Assembly (NCBI GenBank): GCA_006218065.1
Contig: VBWE01000011.1
Coordinates: 86,996 to 150,995, forward strand
Length of the DNA stretch: 64,000 bases
Direction of reading: 5' to 3'
From: Bacteroidota bacterium
Lineage (GTDB): Bacteria; Bacteroidota; Bacteroidia; Palsa-965
The notes beneath the pieces are model-generated. The model ran no database searches. It saw only the letters and a program-made list of their open reading frames with translations, and was not told the origin of the DNA. Below, piece after piece: positions 9,512 to 17,855 of this stretch (its first letter is position 1; every line of letters starts with the position of its first letter). The position numbers and the translations under genes are program-made.

Positions 9512-9558
9512 AAATGATTTAATCATTTGTTTAAATCAAAAAAACAAACATAACTTTG
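9512..9558 (+). promoter_or_regulatory. Promoter and palindromic operator of the efflux operon
   Basis: An exact TAACTTTG box (9551-9558, matching TAnnTTTG) follows TTTG (9526-9529) by 21 nt. The TTTG is embedded in an inverted repeat TGATTTAA-N8-TTAAATCA at 9515-9538, overlapped by a second palindrome AAATGATTTAATCATTT (9512-9528). A symmetric site over the -33 region, just upstream of a TetR gene, is the usual arrangement for autorepression by a TetR dimer. Binding itself is inferred. Confidence 0.7.
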
Positions 9559-9575
9559 CTGCGGATAAAAAACCG

Positions 9576-10205
9576 ATGAAAAAGAAAACAACCAGAAGCA
9601 TCGACCAGAACGCGGAAGCGAAAATCAAGGAAGCTGCGCGCAAATTGTTTACGCAGAAAGGATACGCAGCGGTTAAAACCCGTGAGATAGCTGCGGAAGC
9701 CGGGATCAATCTCGCCCTGCTGAATTATTATTTCCGGAGCAAGGAAAAACTGTTCGAGATCATCATGATGGAAAGTATGCAGCAGTTCATGCAAAGCATC
9801 AGTATTCTTTTCCTGGATGAGAAACTTTCCGTCCACAGAAAAATAGAACTGCTCGTGGAAAGTTACATCACCATGCTGCTGGAAAATCCCAACCTGCCGC
9901 TGTTCATCCTGAACGAGATCGGGAGCAACCCGAAAAAACTCGGGGAACACATGGATAATCCCACCAAAGCGATGCGCGAAAAATTCATCGGGCAGTTGAA
10001 GTCCAATGCAGGCGGAAACAAAAAGCAGCAGCTACATTATTTCCACATCATGGCAAACATGATCGGCCTGACTATTTTCCCTTTTGCTGCAGCGCCCATC
10101 ATGCAGCAGCTCATGGGTATCGACAAGAAAGAGTTCGCCGTGCTGATGACCGAGCGTAAAAAACTGATCCCGCTGTGGATGAAAAGCATGATGGAAAATT
10201 CCTGA
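9576..10205 (+). CDS. TetR/AcrR-family regulator of the efflux operon
   Basis: 209 residues. The N-terminal TetR helix-turn-helix is clear at about 14-62 (KIKEAARKLFTQKGY, then TREIAAEAGINLALLNYYFRSKEKLFE). The C-terminal ligand-binding part is helical and unspecific in sequence. It is the first gene of the operon, 35 nt before the TolC gene. The closest arrangement I know is E. coli CecR controlling ybhGFSR, where a TetR protein represses an HlyD/ABC exporter operon. It probably represses its own promoter through the palindrome upstream and is released by a substrate of the pump; the ligand cannot be read from sequence. Confidence 0.9.
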   Translation: MKKKTTRSIDQNAEAKIKEAARKLFTQKGYAAVKTREIAAEAGINLALLNYYFRSKEKLFEIIMMESMQQFMQSISILFLDEKLSVHRKIELLVESYITMLLENPNLPLFILNEIGSNPKKLGEHMDNPTKAMREKFIGQLKSNAGGNKKQQLHYFHIMANMIGLTIFPFAAAPIMQQLMGIDKKEFAVLMTERKKLIPLWMKSMMENS

Positions 10206-10240
10206 GCCTGTTCAATTGAAAACTCATACCGGATAACCCA

Positions 10241-11527
10241 ATGAAAAATAAAATCAATATCAAAAAGAAAATACTGCCGGCTGTTCTCGCCCTGCTGCTT
10301 TTCCCGGCAGTGTCCGAAGCGCAGGAAACGAAACCGCTGACACCGGAAGACTGCTACCAGCTGGCCCGGCAGCATTTTCCGCTGGCGAAGCAGCAGGATC
10401 TTATAACCAAAAGCCGCGACTATTCGCTCGCCAACGCTTCGAAAGGATATTTCCCGCAAACGGGGATTTACGGGCAGGCGACTTACCAGTCGGATGTAAC
10501 GAAAATCGCCGTGCCGATCCCGAACGTTACGATTCCTTCGCCGGACAAGGACCAGTATAAACTTTACGGCGAACTGGTTCAGCCGCTCACCGACCTGCTG
10601 GTGATCAAAACGCAGAAAAGTCTTTACGAAGCGAATGCGGGCATCCAGCTGCAATCGCTGGAAGTCGAGCTGTACAAACTGCGTGAACGGATCAACCAGC
10701 TTTTCTTCGGCATCCTGCTGGCGGACGAGCAGATCGCGCAAACGGAACTATTGAAAAAAGATATCGCTGCGGGAATCGATAAACTTAACGCCGCCGTGAA
10801 CAACGGAACCGCCGTGAAAAGCAATGCCGATGAACTTCGCGCGGAATTGCTCAAAGCCGAGCAGCGCAAAACCGAACTGAAGTCCATGCGCAAAGCGTAC
10901 GGCGACATGCTCGCGCTTTTCATCAACCAGCCGGTGGATGAAAAAACAAAATTCGTGCGGCCCGGGAATAAAGCGCCGTCGAACACGGTTTCGCGGCCGG
11001 AACTGAATCTTTTCGAGCGGCAGAAAAAGTCGTTCGATTTCCAGGACAAGCTGCTCACGGCCAAAGCCGCTCCGCGCGTGAGCCTGTTCTTCCAGGCCGG
11101 GTACGGCAAACCCGCGTTCAACATATTCAGCGACGAATTCGATTTCTATTATATCGGCGGCGCGCGGCTGAGCTGGTCGCTGACTACTTTCTACACGCTG
11201 AAAAATGAACGGAAAGCGCTCGGCATAAGCCGCGACCAGCTGGACCTGCAGCGCGAAACGTTTTTGCTGAACACCAATCTCGCGCTGAAGCAGCAGGACA
11301 ACGAAATTTCGAGGTATTCCGAACTGGTTAAAAACGACCGGGAAATCATCGCGCTGCGTAAATCGATCCGGGAAGCGGCGACTGCGCAGCTGGAAAACGG
11401 GACGATTACAGCAACGGACTACCTGCTTAAAGTAAATGCAGAAGACCAGGCCCGGCAGAATCTCACGCTTCACGAGATGCAGCAACTGCTGGCCGAATAT
11501 AATTACCAGGCAACATCAGGCAATTAA
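10241..11527 (+). CDS. TolC-family outer-membrane efflux protein
   Basis: 428 residues with a signal peptide of about 27 residues (basic start, hydrophobic core, ending SEAQ). The rest follows the TolC/OEP pattern: TPEDCYQLARQHFPLAKQQ opening helix, long amphipathic helices with repeated Ala/Leu/Gln, and a second structural half starting near residue 240. No lipobox. It provides the outer-membrane channel for the downstream HlyD/ABC-2 exporter, with which it is co-transcribed (17 nt gap). Confidence 0.9.
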   Translation: MKNKINIKKKILPAVLALLLFPAVSEAQETKPLTPEDCYQLARQHFPLAKQQDLITKSRDYSLANASKGYFPQTGIYGQATYQSDVTKIAVPIPNVTIPSPDKDQYKLYGELVQPLTDLLVIKTQKSLYEANAGIQLQSLEVELYKLRERINQLFFGILLADEQIAQTELLKKDIAAGIDKLNAAVNNGTAVKSNADELRAELLKAEQRKTELKSMRKAYGDMLALFINQPVDEKTKFVRPGNKAPSNTVSRPELNLFERQKKSFDFQDKLLTAKAAPRVSLFFQAGYGKPAFNIFSDEFDFYYIGGARLSWSLTTFYTLKNERKALGISRDQLDLQRETFLLNTNLALKQQDNEISRYSELVKNDREIIALRKSIREAATAQLENGTITATDYLLKVNAEDQARQNLTLHEMQQLLAEYNYQATSGN

Positions 11528-11544
11528 TCATTAAAGACCTATTT

Positions 11545-12438
11545 ATGAAACGATTCACTTTCATGCTCCTGCCCGCAGCCGCGCTGCTGTTTTCCTGCAA
11601 CGGGAATCAGAACGGCCATGACGCATCCGGTTCATTCGAAGCCGACGAAACCATTATTTCATCCGAAGCCTCCGGCACGATCCTGCAGCTCAATATCCGC
11701 GAAGGACAGGCGCTTGAAGCCGGGCAACTCGTCGGGTATATCGACAGCACGCAGCTTTTCCTGAAGAAGAAACAGCTCGAGGCGCAGATCAAAGCGACGC
11801 TGAGCCAGCGTCCCGACATCGCCGCACAAACCGCCACACTGAAAGAACAACTGAAGGCCGCGGAAAAAGAGCAGCAGCGTTTTACTAACCTCGTGAAAGC
11901 GAATGCCGCGACACAGAAACAACTCGATGACGTGAATGCGCAGGCCGATGTGCTGAAAAAACAGATCGCCGCTTTGCAGTCGTCGCTCGGCATCACGTCC
12001 GCAAGCATTACACAAAACGCGGAGCCGCTCGAAATACAGATCGAACAGCTGAATGACCAGCTCAGCAAATGCCGGATCGTAAACCACGTCAAAGGAATCG
12101 TCCTTACGCGGTATGCCGCTGCAAACGAAGTGGCCGCGCCGGGCAAACCGCTTTACAAGATCGCGGATATTTCCACGCTCACCCTGCGCGCGTTCATTAC
12201 AGGTGCGCAGCTTCCTTCGGTAAAACTGAACCAGAAAGTAAAAGTGCTCGTGGACGACGGAAACGGAACCTATAAAGAACATGAAGGTATCCTGAACTGG
12301 ATCAGCGATAAAGCGGAATTCACGCCGAAGTCGATACAGACCAAAGACGAACGCGCGAACCTGGTGTATGCCGTGAAAATCGGCGTGGTGAACGACGGCT
12401 CGCTGAAAATCGGCATGTACGGAGAAGTAAAATTCTGA
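11545..12438 (+). CDS. HlyD-family periplasmic adaptor, lipoprotein
   Basis: 297 residues. The signal sequence ends in LLFSC (Cys18), a lipobox, so the adaptor is lipid-anchored. A lipoyl-like half motif (ETIISSEASGTILQLNIREGQALEAGQLVGYID) is followed by a coiled-coil hairpin at about 70-165, the second lipoyl half (IVNHVKGIVLTRYAAANEVAAPGKPLYKIAD) and a beta-barrel domain. It resembles YbhG-type adaptors of ABC-2 exporters, linking the inner-membrane transporter to TolC. The next gene starts 3 nt after its stop codon. Confidence 0.92.
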   Translation: MKRFTFMLLPAAALLFSCNGNQNGHDASGSFEADETIISSEASGTILQLNIREGQALEAGQLVGYIDSTQLFLKKKQLEAQIKATLSQRPDIAAQTATLKEQLKAAEKEQQRFTNLVKANAATQKQLDDVNAQADVLKKQIAALQSSLGITSASITQNAEPLEIQIEQLNDQLSKCRIVNHVKGIVLTRYAAANEVAAPGKPLYKIADISTLTLRAFITGAQLPSVKLNQKVKVLVDDGNGTYKEHEGILNWISDKAEFTPKSIQTKDERANLVYAVKIGVVNDGSLKIGMYGEVKF

Positions 12439-12441
12439 ACC

Positions 12442-13359
12442 ATGTCCGCAGTCAGGCTCGAAAATATTACGAAGACTTACAACAAAGGAACCGTTTCCGC
12501 AGTCAGCGACGTGTCCTTTGAAGTCGCGCAGGGCGAGCTGTTCGGGCTGATCGGTCCTGACGGCGCCGGCAAAACGAGCATTTTCCGGATGCTGACCACG
12601 CTGCTCCTGCCCGACGGCGGCAAAGCGTCGGTCGACGGGTACGACGTGGTGAAGGATTATAAAACCATCCGCAGCCGTGTGGGGTATATGCCCGGGCGTT
12701 TTTCGCTTTACCAGGATCTGACGGTGGAAGAGAATCTTGCTTTTTTCGCGACGGTTTTCGGAACCACGATCGAAGCGAATTACGAACTGGTCAAAGATAT
12801 TTACCGGCAGATCGAACCGTTCAAAACGCGCCGCGCCGGGAAATTGTCGGGCGGGATGAAACAGAAACTGGCGCTGTGCTGTGCGCTGATCCACAAACCG
12901 GGCGTGCTTTTTCTCGATGAACCGACCACCGGCGTGGATTCCGTTTCGCGGAAAGAATTCTGGGAAATGCTTCGCCGGCTCAAAGAACAAAACATCACCA
13001 TCCTGGTTTCAACGCCGTACATGGATGAAGCCACGCTCTGCGACCGTATCGCGCTGATCCAGTCCGGGAAAATCTTATCCATCGACACGCCGGCCGGCAC
13101 GGTAAAATCCTTCCGCGGAAATTTGTTCACGGTGCGCTCTGCAGAAATTTACCGGCTGCTGAACGACCTGCGCGATTATGAAAACACGGGGACCTGTTTC
13201 GCCTTCGGCGAGCACCTGCACCTGACTTTTGCCGAAGAGCGCGCGGGACAGGAAGAAGACCTGCAGCAATACCTGCGGCAAAAAAATCATACCGATATCG
13301 AGCTGGGTCGCGTGGAACCGGGCATAGAAGATTGCTTTATTCAATTCATGAAACAATGA
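12442..13359 (+). CDS. ABC-2 exporter ATP-binding protein (first of two)
   Basis: 305 residues. Walker A is GPDGAGKT (38-45; the usual Asn replaced by Asp), signature KLSGGMKQKLAL, Walker B VLFLDEPTTGVD, and the H-loop position is occupied differently (LVSTPYMDEATLCD). The C-terminal about 80 residues are an extension typical of drug/lipid exporter ATPases. Together with the next gene it corresponds to the two halves of the fused YbhF ATPase. Its stop overlaps the following start codon by 4 nt (ATGA), implying translational coupling and a heterodimeric ATPase. Confidence 0.93.
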   Translation: MSAVRLENITKTYNKGTVSAVSDVSFEVAQGELFGLIGPDGAGKTSIFRMLTTLLLPDGGKASVDGYDVVKDYKTIRSRVGYMPGRFSLYQDLTVEENLAFFATVFGTTIEANYELVKDIYRQIEPFKTRRAGKLSGGMKQKLALCCALIHKPGVLFLDEPTTGVDSVSRKEFWEMLRRLKEQNITILVSTPYMDEATLCDRIALIQSGKILSIDTPAGTVKSFRGNLFTVRSAEIYRLLNDLRDYENTGTCFAFGEHLHLTFAEERAGQEEDLQQYLRQKNHTDIELGRVEPGIEDCFIQFMKQ

Positions 13360-14099
13360 GCGAACCAGTTATCAAAACGGAAAAACTGACCAAACGTTTC
13401 GGTGATTTTATTGCTGCAGACGCCCTGAGCTTCGACGTGATGCCCGGTGAGATTTTCGGTTTTCTCGGCGCCAACGGGGCGGGAAAAACAACGGCCATGC
13501 GGATGCTCTGCGGTTTATCGAAGCCCACATCCGGCGAAGCGACGGTGGCCGGTTACGATGTGTACCGCGAAACCGACCTCATCAAAAAGAATATCGGGTA
13601 CATGAGCCAGAAATTTTCGCTTTACGAAGACCTGACCGTCGTCGAAAATATCCGGTTTTACGCCGGCATTTACGGTTTGACGGACAAAGCGATCCGTGAA
13701 AAAAGCGAAGCCCTGCTCGATCAGCTCGGCATGACACACGAAGCGAAAAAACTGGTGAGCGAACTGCCGCTCGGCTGGAAACAGAAACTCTCTTTTTCGG
13801 TGGCCGTGATTCACCAGCCGAAAGTGGTTTTCCTGGACGAACCTACGGGAGGCGTCGACCCGGTAACGCGGCGCCAGTTCTGGGACCTGATCTACGATGC
13901 ATCGGACAAAGGCATGACGGTTTTTGTAACGACACATTATATGGATGAAGCCGAATACTGCAACCGGGTTTCGATCATGGTCGACGGCCGGATCGACGCG
14001 CTCGATTCGCCGCAGAACCTGAAAAAACAGTTTTCGGTGCATTCGATGGACGAAGTATTCTACCAGCTCGCACGCGGAGCCAAACGAACAGCCGATTAA
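13356..14099 (+). CDS. ABC-2 exporter ATP-binding protein (second of two)
   Basis: 247 residues from the ATG overlapping the previous stop codon; an upstream in-frame ATG inside the preceding gene is less likely. Walker A GANGAGKT, Walker B VVFLDEPTGGVDP and the H-loop FVTTHYMDEAE are canonical. The signature is not LSGG but LPLGWKQKLS, a variant that, as I recall, is also found in the second half of YbhF-type ATPases, so the heterodimer may have one degenerate composite ATP site. It supplies the second nucleotide-binding domain of the exporter. Confidence 0.93.
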   Translation: MSEPVIKTEKLTKRFGDFIAADALSFDVMPGEIFGFLGANGAGKTTAMRMLCGLSKPTSGEATVAGYDVYRETDLIKKNIGYMSQKFSLYEDLTVVENIRFYAGIYGLTDKAIREKSEALLDQLGMTHEAKKLVSELPLGWKQKLSFSVAVIHQPKVVFLDEPTGGVDPVTRRQFWDLIYDASDKGMTVFVTTHYMDEAEYCNRVSIMVDGRIDALDSPQNLKKQFSVHSMDEVFYQLARGAKRTAD

Positions 14100-14109
14100 T
14101 ACGCAGATC

Positions 14110-15216
14110 ATGAAACAACTGCTTTCCTTCGTCAGAAAAGAATTCCACCACGTGTTTCGTGACAGGAAAACGCTGCTTATGCTGTTCGGTTTGCCGATCG
14201 TGCAGATTATCCTGTTCGGCTTTGCGCTGACCAACGAAATCAAAAACGCGAAGATCGTCGTTGCCGATTATTCCAAAGATTTTTCCTCGCGCCGCATTAC
14301 CGACAAGATCGAAGCCAGCAGGTATTTCGACGTAGAGAAAAACCTGCTGAGCCACGAGGAAATCGAACTCGCCTTTAAAGAAGGAAAAATCAAAATGGCC
14401 GTGGTTTTCCCGGAAAATTTCGGGAACGACCTGCTGCACCTGAACAAAGCGCAGATCCAGGTGATCGCCGACGCGTCGGATATCAACACGGCCACCACGC
14501 TCACCAATTACGTTTCTTCGATCGTGGCCGACTACCAGGCACAGCTCCTGGTGAACAACAGCGTCCCGTACCGCATCATGCCTGAAGTGCGCATGCTTTA
14601 CAATCCGCAACTGAAAGGCGAACATACGTTCATTCCCGGTATGATGGCCATGATCATGATGCTGGTTTGCGTGATGATGACGGCCATTTCCATCGTGCGG
14701 GAAAAGGAACTCGGCACCATGGAAATCCTGCTTGTTTCGCCGTTCAAACCGATGATGGTGATCGCATCCAAGCTGGTGCCGTACCTGCTTATTTCGCTTA
14801 TCAATATTACCTCTATCCTGCTGCTGAGTTATTTTTTCCTGCACCTGCCGGTGAAAGGCAGTATCCTGCTGCTTTATGCCGAGGGCCTGCTTTTTATTCT
14901 TTGTTCGCTTTCGCTGGGACTGCTGATCTCCACCGTTTCGCAATCGCAGCAAACGGCCATGTTCGGTTCGCTGATGGCCACCATGCTGCCCACGCTCCTG
15001 CTCAGCGGCTTCATGTTCCCGATCGAGAATATGCCTTTGCCGCTCCAGGTCATTTCAAACGTTGTTCCTTCCAAATGGTTCAACATCATCGTGAAATCCA
15101 TCATGATCAAGGGACTCGGTTTTTCCGCGATCTGGAAAGAGACGCTGATCATCGGCGGGATGACTGTTTTTTTACTGGCGCTGAGTTACCGGAAATTTAA
15201 AATCCGCCTGGCATGA
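14110..15216 (+). CDS. ABC-2 type permease (first of two)
   Basis: 368 residues. One N-terminal transmembrane segment (about 20-40), a periplasmic domain of about 130 residues, then five C-terminal membrane segments (about 175-365). The motif REKELGTMEILLVSPF after the second membrane helix is the coupling region of ABC-2 exporters; the YbhS/YbhR family has the same layout. Its stop overlaps the start of the second permease by 4 nt. Together they form the inner-membrane channel of the HlyD/TolC exporter; likely substrates are drugs, dyes or lipids, but this cannot be decided here. Confidence 0.93.
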   Translation: MKQLLSFVRKEFHHVFRDRKTLLMLFGLPIVQIILFGFALTNEIKNAKIVVADYSKDFSSRRITDKIEASRYFDVEKNLLSHEEIELAFKEGKIKMAVVFPENFGNDLLHLNKAQIQVIADASDINTATTLTNYVSSIVADYQAQLLVNNSVPYRIMPEVRMLYNPQLKGEHTFIPGMMAMIMMLVCVMMTAISIVREKELGTMEILLVSPFKPMMVIASKLVPYLLISLINITSILLLSYFFLHLPVKGSILLLYAEGLLFILCSLSLGLLISTVSQSQQTAMFGSLMATMLPTLLLSGFMFPIENMPLPLQVISNVVPSKWFNIIVKSIMIKGLGFSAIWKETLIIGGMTVFLLALSYRKFKIRLA

Positions 15217-16331
15217 GAACATTGAAATTTCTTTTGCAGAAAGAGTTCCTGCAGATTTTCCGCAACAAAACCCTGCTGCGGTCCATCCTGATCGCGCCGC
15301 TCATGCAGCTCATCATCCTGCCCTGGGCTGCGAATTACGAAGTGAAAAACATTTCGCTGGCGATCGTGGACAACGATCATTCGGGATATTCGCAGAAACT
15401 GGCGACTAAAATTTTTTCATCGGGATATTTCAAACCGGCAGGTGCAGGCCTTTCTTATCGCGAAGCGGAAAAACTGATCGAGTCCGACCAGGCGGATATC
15501 ATCCTTGAAATTCCGCCGGGCTTTGAACGCAATCTCGTACGCGAAGGACAGCAGAAACTTTTTATCGCAGCCAACGCGATCAACGGCACGAAAGCCCTGG
15601 TGGGCAGCGGGTATCTCGGGGGCATTATCACCGGCTTCAACAGCGAAATACGGTTGCAATGGATTACTCCGCCGCGTTTTAATCCCGCACCGGTTATCGA
15701 GATCACGGCGTCCAACTGGTACAACCCGCTGATGAATTATAAAGTGTTCATGGTGCCCGGCATTCTCGTCATGCTGGTTACCATGATCGGCAGCATGATG
15801 TGCGCGCTCAACATCGTCAAGGAAAAAGAAATCGGCACCATCGAGCAGATCAACGTAACGCCGATCCGGAAATATCATTTCATCCTGGGCAAGCTGATTC
15901 CTTTCTGGGTGATCGGCATGGTGGTTTTCACACTCGGGCTGGTGATTGCCTGGCTGCTTTACGGGATCGTGCCGCTCGGGAATATCGGTTTGCTTTATGC
16001 ATTCCTGGCGGTTTACCTGCTGGCCGTGCTCGGGATCGGGCTGCTTATTTCTACGTATTCAACTACGCAGCAGCAGGCTATGTCGCTCTCTTTTTTCTTC
16101 ATCATGATCTTCAACCTGATGAGCGGCCTGTTCACACCGATTGAAAGCATGCCGGGCTGGGCGCAGGTGATCACACAATTCAACCCGCTCAGCTATTTCA
16201 TCAGCGTGATGCGCATGGTTGTACTCAAGGGAAGCGAATTTTCCGACATCAGTCATTCGCTCCTGGTCGTTTCCGTTTTTGCCGTTGTATTGAACGGATG
16301 GGCGATATTGAATTACAGGAAAACTTCGTAG
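15213..16331 (+). CDS. ABC-2 type permease (second of two)
   Basis: 372 residues with the same topology as the preceding permease: one membrane helix at about 18-38, a periplasmic domain, five helices from about 180. The coupling motif is KEKEIGTIEQINVTPI. The start ATG overlaps the previous stop (ATGA), so the two subunits are likely made in equal amounts. It is the last gene of the efflux operon; a palindromic intergenic repeat follows 9 nt after the stop codon. Confidence 0.93.
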   Translation: MRTLKFLLQKEFLQIFRNKTLLRSILIAPLMQLIILPWAANYEVKNISLAIVDNDHSGYSQKLATKIFSSGYFKPAGAGLSYREAEKLIESDQADIILEIPPGFERNLVREGQQKLFIAANAINGTKALVGSGYLGGIITGFNSEIRLQWITPPRFNPAPVIEITASNWYNPLMNYKVFMVPGILVMLVTMIGSMMCALNIVKEKEIGTIEQINVTPIRKYHFILGKLIPFWVIGMVVFTLGLVIAWLLYGIVPLGNIGLLYAFLAVYLLAVLGIGLLISTYSTTQQQAMSLSFFFIMIFNLMSGLFTPIESMPGWAQVITQFNPLSYFISVMRMVVLKGSEFSDISHSLLVVSVFAVVLNGWAILNYRKTS

Positions 16332-16340
16332 TCTTAAAAG

Positions 16341-16455
16341 CAGTTTCCAGTTGACCGTTTTCAGTTAACAGTTGGCAGTTTGACTTCTTTAAACGGAAGC
16401 AGGTAGGTTTTGACGACATTCCTGTAATGCCCAAACTGCCACTGCCAACTGCCGC
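16341..16455. repeat. Intergenic palindrome of CAGTTnnCAGTT-type short repeats
   Basis: The left arm (16341-16384) consists of imperfect repeats of 7-9 nt around CAGTT (CAGTTTCC, AGTTGACC, CAGTTAA, CAGTTGG, CAGTTTG). The right arm (16430-16455) holds the complementary AAACTGCC/ACTGCC/AACTGCC. The arms can form a long imperfect hairpin. It lies in the convergent gap after the efflux operon. No coding frame is plausible. It belongs to the same structural class as the repeats at 17770, 21827, 44472 and 59828. Confidence 0.75.
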
Positions 16456-16525
16456 TAAATCTATTCCGACATATAGCAACAGTTTTCCTGTAAAACGGTT
16501 CTGCGGAGGAATTTTAAACCGCAAA

Positions 16526-16861
16526 TCAGGGATTCTGGTTCGACGACCGGTTTTTCAGCTTTTCGAATTCTTTGTCGATTGCGTCGATGCCGGAACCGTG
16601 ATACGCATTATAATAGTTGAACATCAGCCCGATTCCCCAGCCCAGCGTGCACCAGAGTGGCCAGGGGAACATGATACCGTCATGACGATGCCCGTCGAAA
16701 CCGCCGCTGAAAAACCAGACGGCCCATAAAAATCCGTTCACAACGAGGTATGAAAAAAGATGGCGGCGGAAACCCACGCGCTTTCTCGCAATTCTCCAGA
16801 GCTGTTTGTCACGCTCGCTCATATTGGCTGTAGGATCAGGAACCGGGTTCGGAATATTCAT
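16526..16861 (-). CDS. 2TM domain-containing membrane protein
   Basis: 111 residues with the 2TM-domain layout: a basic amphipathic start (RIARKRVGFRRHL), one hydrophobic helix (FSYLVVNGFLWAVWFFSGG), a short loop with Phe-Pro-Trp-Pro, a second helix (LWCTLGWGIGLMFNYYNAYH) and an acidic/basic tail. Such proteins are common in Bacteroidota beside LytTR or winged-helix regulators; their role is unknown. It follows the small winged-helix gene by 12 nt. Confidence 0.85.
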   Translation of the reverse strand: MNIPNPVPDPTANMSERDKQLWRIARKRVGFRRHLFSYLVVNGFLWAVWFFSGGFDGHRHDGIMFPWPLWCTLGWGIGLMFNYYNAYHGSGIDAIDKEFEKLKNRSSNQNP

Positions 16862-16873
16862 GGCGGTATTGTT

Positions 16874-17173
16874 TTATTTGTTCGACGAATTGATGTATTG
16901 CTGGATCGCTTTCACATATTCGTGGAAAGCTTTTGTTCCTTTCGGTGTAATGCGGCAGATGGTGAGCGGGTAATTGTCGCGGAATTTTTTTTCCACGTCA
17001 ATGTACCCGGCGTCCTTCAGTTTACCGATCTGCACACTCAGGTTGCCCGCGGTCGCTCCTGTTTTTTCTTTCAGGAACGTAAATTCCGCTTCCCGCACGC
17101 TGATAAGCAGCGAGATCACGGCCAGCCGCAACTGTGAATGCAGGATCGGATCGAGGTCTTTAAACGGCAGCAT
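16874..17173 (-). CDS. Small winged-helix transcriptional regulator
   Basis: 99 residues, a single DNA-binding domain of the PF13601-like winged helix type: helix RLAVISLLISVREAEFTFLKEKTGATAGNLSVQIGKLKDAGYI, then the wing VEKKFRDNYPLTICRITPKGTKAFHEYV. Such stand-alone domains act as ArsR-like regulators. Its start lies 14 nt inside the end of the membrane-protein gene upstream, so translation is probably coupled and that protein may be its partner. Confidence 0.9.
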   Translation of the reverse strand: MLPFKDLDPILHSQLRLAVISLLISVREAEFTFLKEKTGATAGNLSVQIGKLKDAGYIDVEKKFRDNYPLTICRITPKGTKAFHEYVKAIQQYINSSNK

Positions 17174-17768
17174 TATGCTTTTCCCGGTTATATTTCGCTT
17201 TCAGCAGGTGTCCCGGGATGATGTAACCGGCAAGCACGGCGAAAGCAAGAACGAGAATCATATGATATGAATGTATCCAGAGACTTCCGATCGCGCAGGC
17301 AAAGTTGATCAGTCCGCCATAAATCAGCGGCCGGAATTTGAGCACACCGCCCGAAACGAACAGCCATATCCCGTAAATGATCATGATGAACGGGTACGTG
17401 GTCGCCCAGCCGAGTTTCCAGGAAAAAACAAAAAGCACGGAAAAAAGCGCGATGAGAAAAGCCGCCGCCACGTAGTCCATCACTTCGTCGGCGTAGGTTT
17501 TCACCTTCTTTTTGCGTTCTACTTTCCACCCGTAAATTCCGGATACGATTCCGCCGAGCGGCATCAGGATGGCCCAGGGCAGCCAGTTCAGTTCAGTAGG
17601 AAAAACGTGGATCAAAGTCCAGTTTCCCATGGCGGCGGCAAACACGAGCCAGCCCCAGAGCAGGAAATAGAACCCGTTGTCGCTTACGCCCTGCTGCGCC
17701 GAATTGATCATGCGGTTGATCAGCGCAAGGCTTGCCTGTTCGTTCAGTGGTTTTTCGTCGGTGTCCAT
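17160..17768 (-). CDS. Membrane protein co-expressed with a winged-helix regulator
   Basis: 202 residues. After a soluble helix (about 1-28, SLALINRMINSAQQGVSDNG) there are five or six hydrophobic segments between residues 32 and 190, with a basic cytoplasmic loop ERKKKVK in the middle. I recognise no named family, though such proteins accompany HTH/2TM genes in Bacteroidota. Being first in the unit and overlapping the regulator gene by 14 nt, it may be the sensor or the target of that regulator. Confidence 0.8.
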   Translation of the reverse strand: MDTDEKPLNEQASLALINRMINSAQQGVSDNGFYFLLWGWLVFAAAMGNWTLIHVFPTELNWLPWAILMPLGGIVSGIYGWKVERKKKVKTYADEVMDYVAAAFLIALFSVLFVFSWKLGWATTYPFIMIIYGIWLFVSGGVLKFRPLIYGGLINFACAIGSLWIHSYHMILVLAFAVLAGYIIPGHLLKAKYNREKHNAAV

Positions 17769-17769
17769 T

Positions 17770-17844
17770 TTCGTTTACGGTTTACCGTTCTTTCGTTTCC
17801 GGTTCCAGCGCCGAATATCATTGCAACTGCGAACTGTAAACGAA
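17770..17844. repeat. Intergenic palindrome TTCGTTTAC-type
   Basis: TTCGTTTACGGTT at 17770-17782 is repeated in degenerate tandem form to the right (TTTACCGTTC, TTTCGTTTCCGGTT) and faces the complementary GAACTGTAAACGAA at 17831-17844. It fills the gap between two minus-strand genes, just after the stop codon of the gene at 17856. Same class as the other short-period palindromes in this window. Confidence 0.65.
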
Positions 17845-17855
17845 GAACGGGTTAA

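Noticed and set aside
11659-12990. Long open frame of 443 codons on the minus strand
   Set aside because: It runs antisense to the HlyD and ABC ATPase genes, both with clear family motifs. The translation is rich in Arg, His and Phe with no recognisable domain, typical of an antisense shadow in GC-richer genes.
13975-14952. Open frame of 325 codons on the minus strand
   Set aside because: Antisense to the second ATPase and first permease genes; the product is a His/Gln/Arg-rich shadow.
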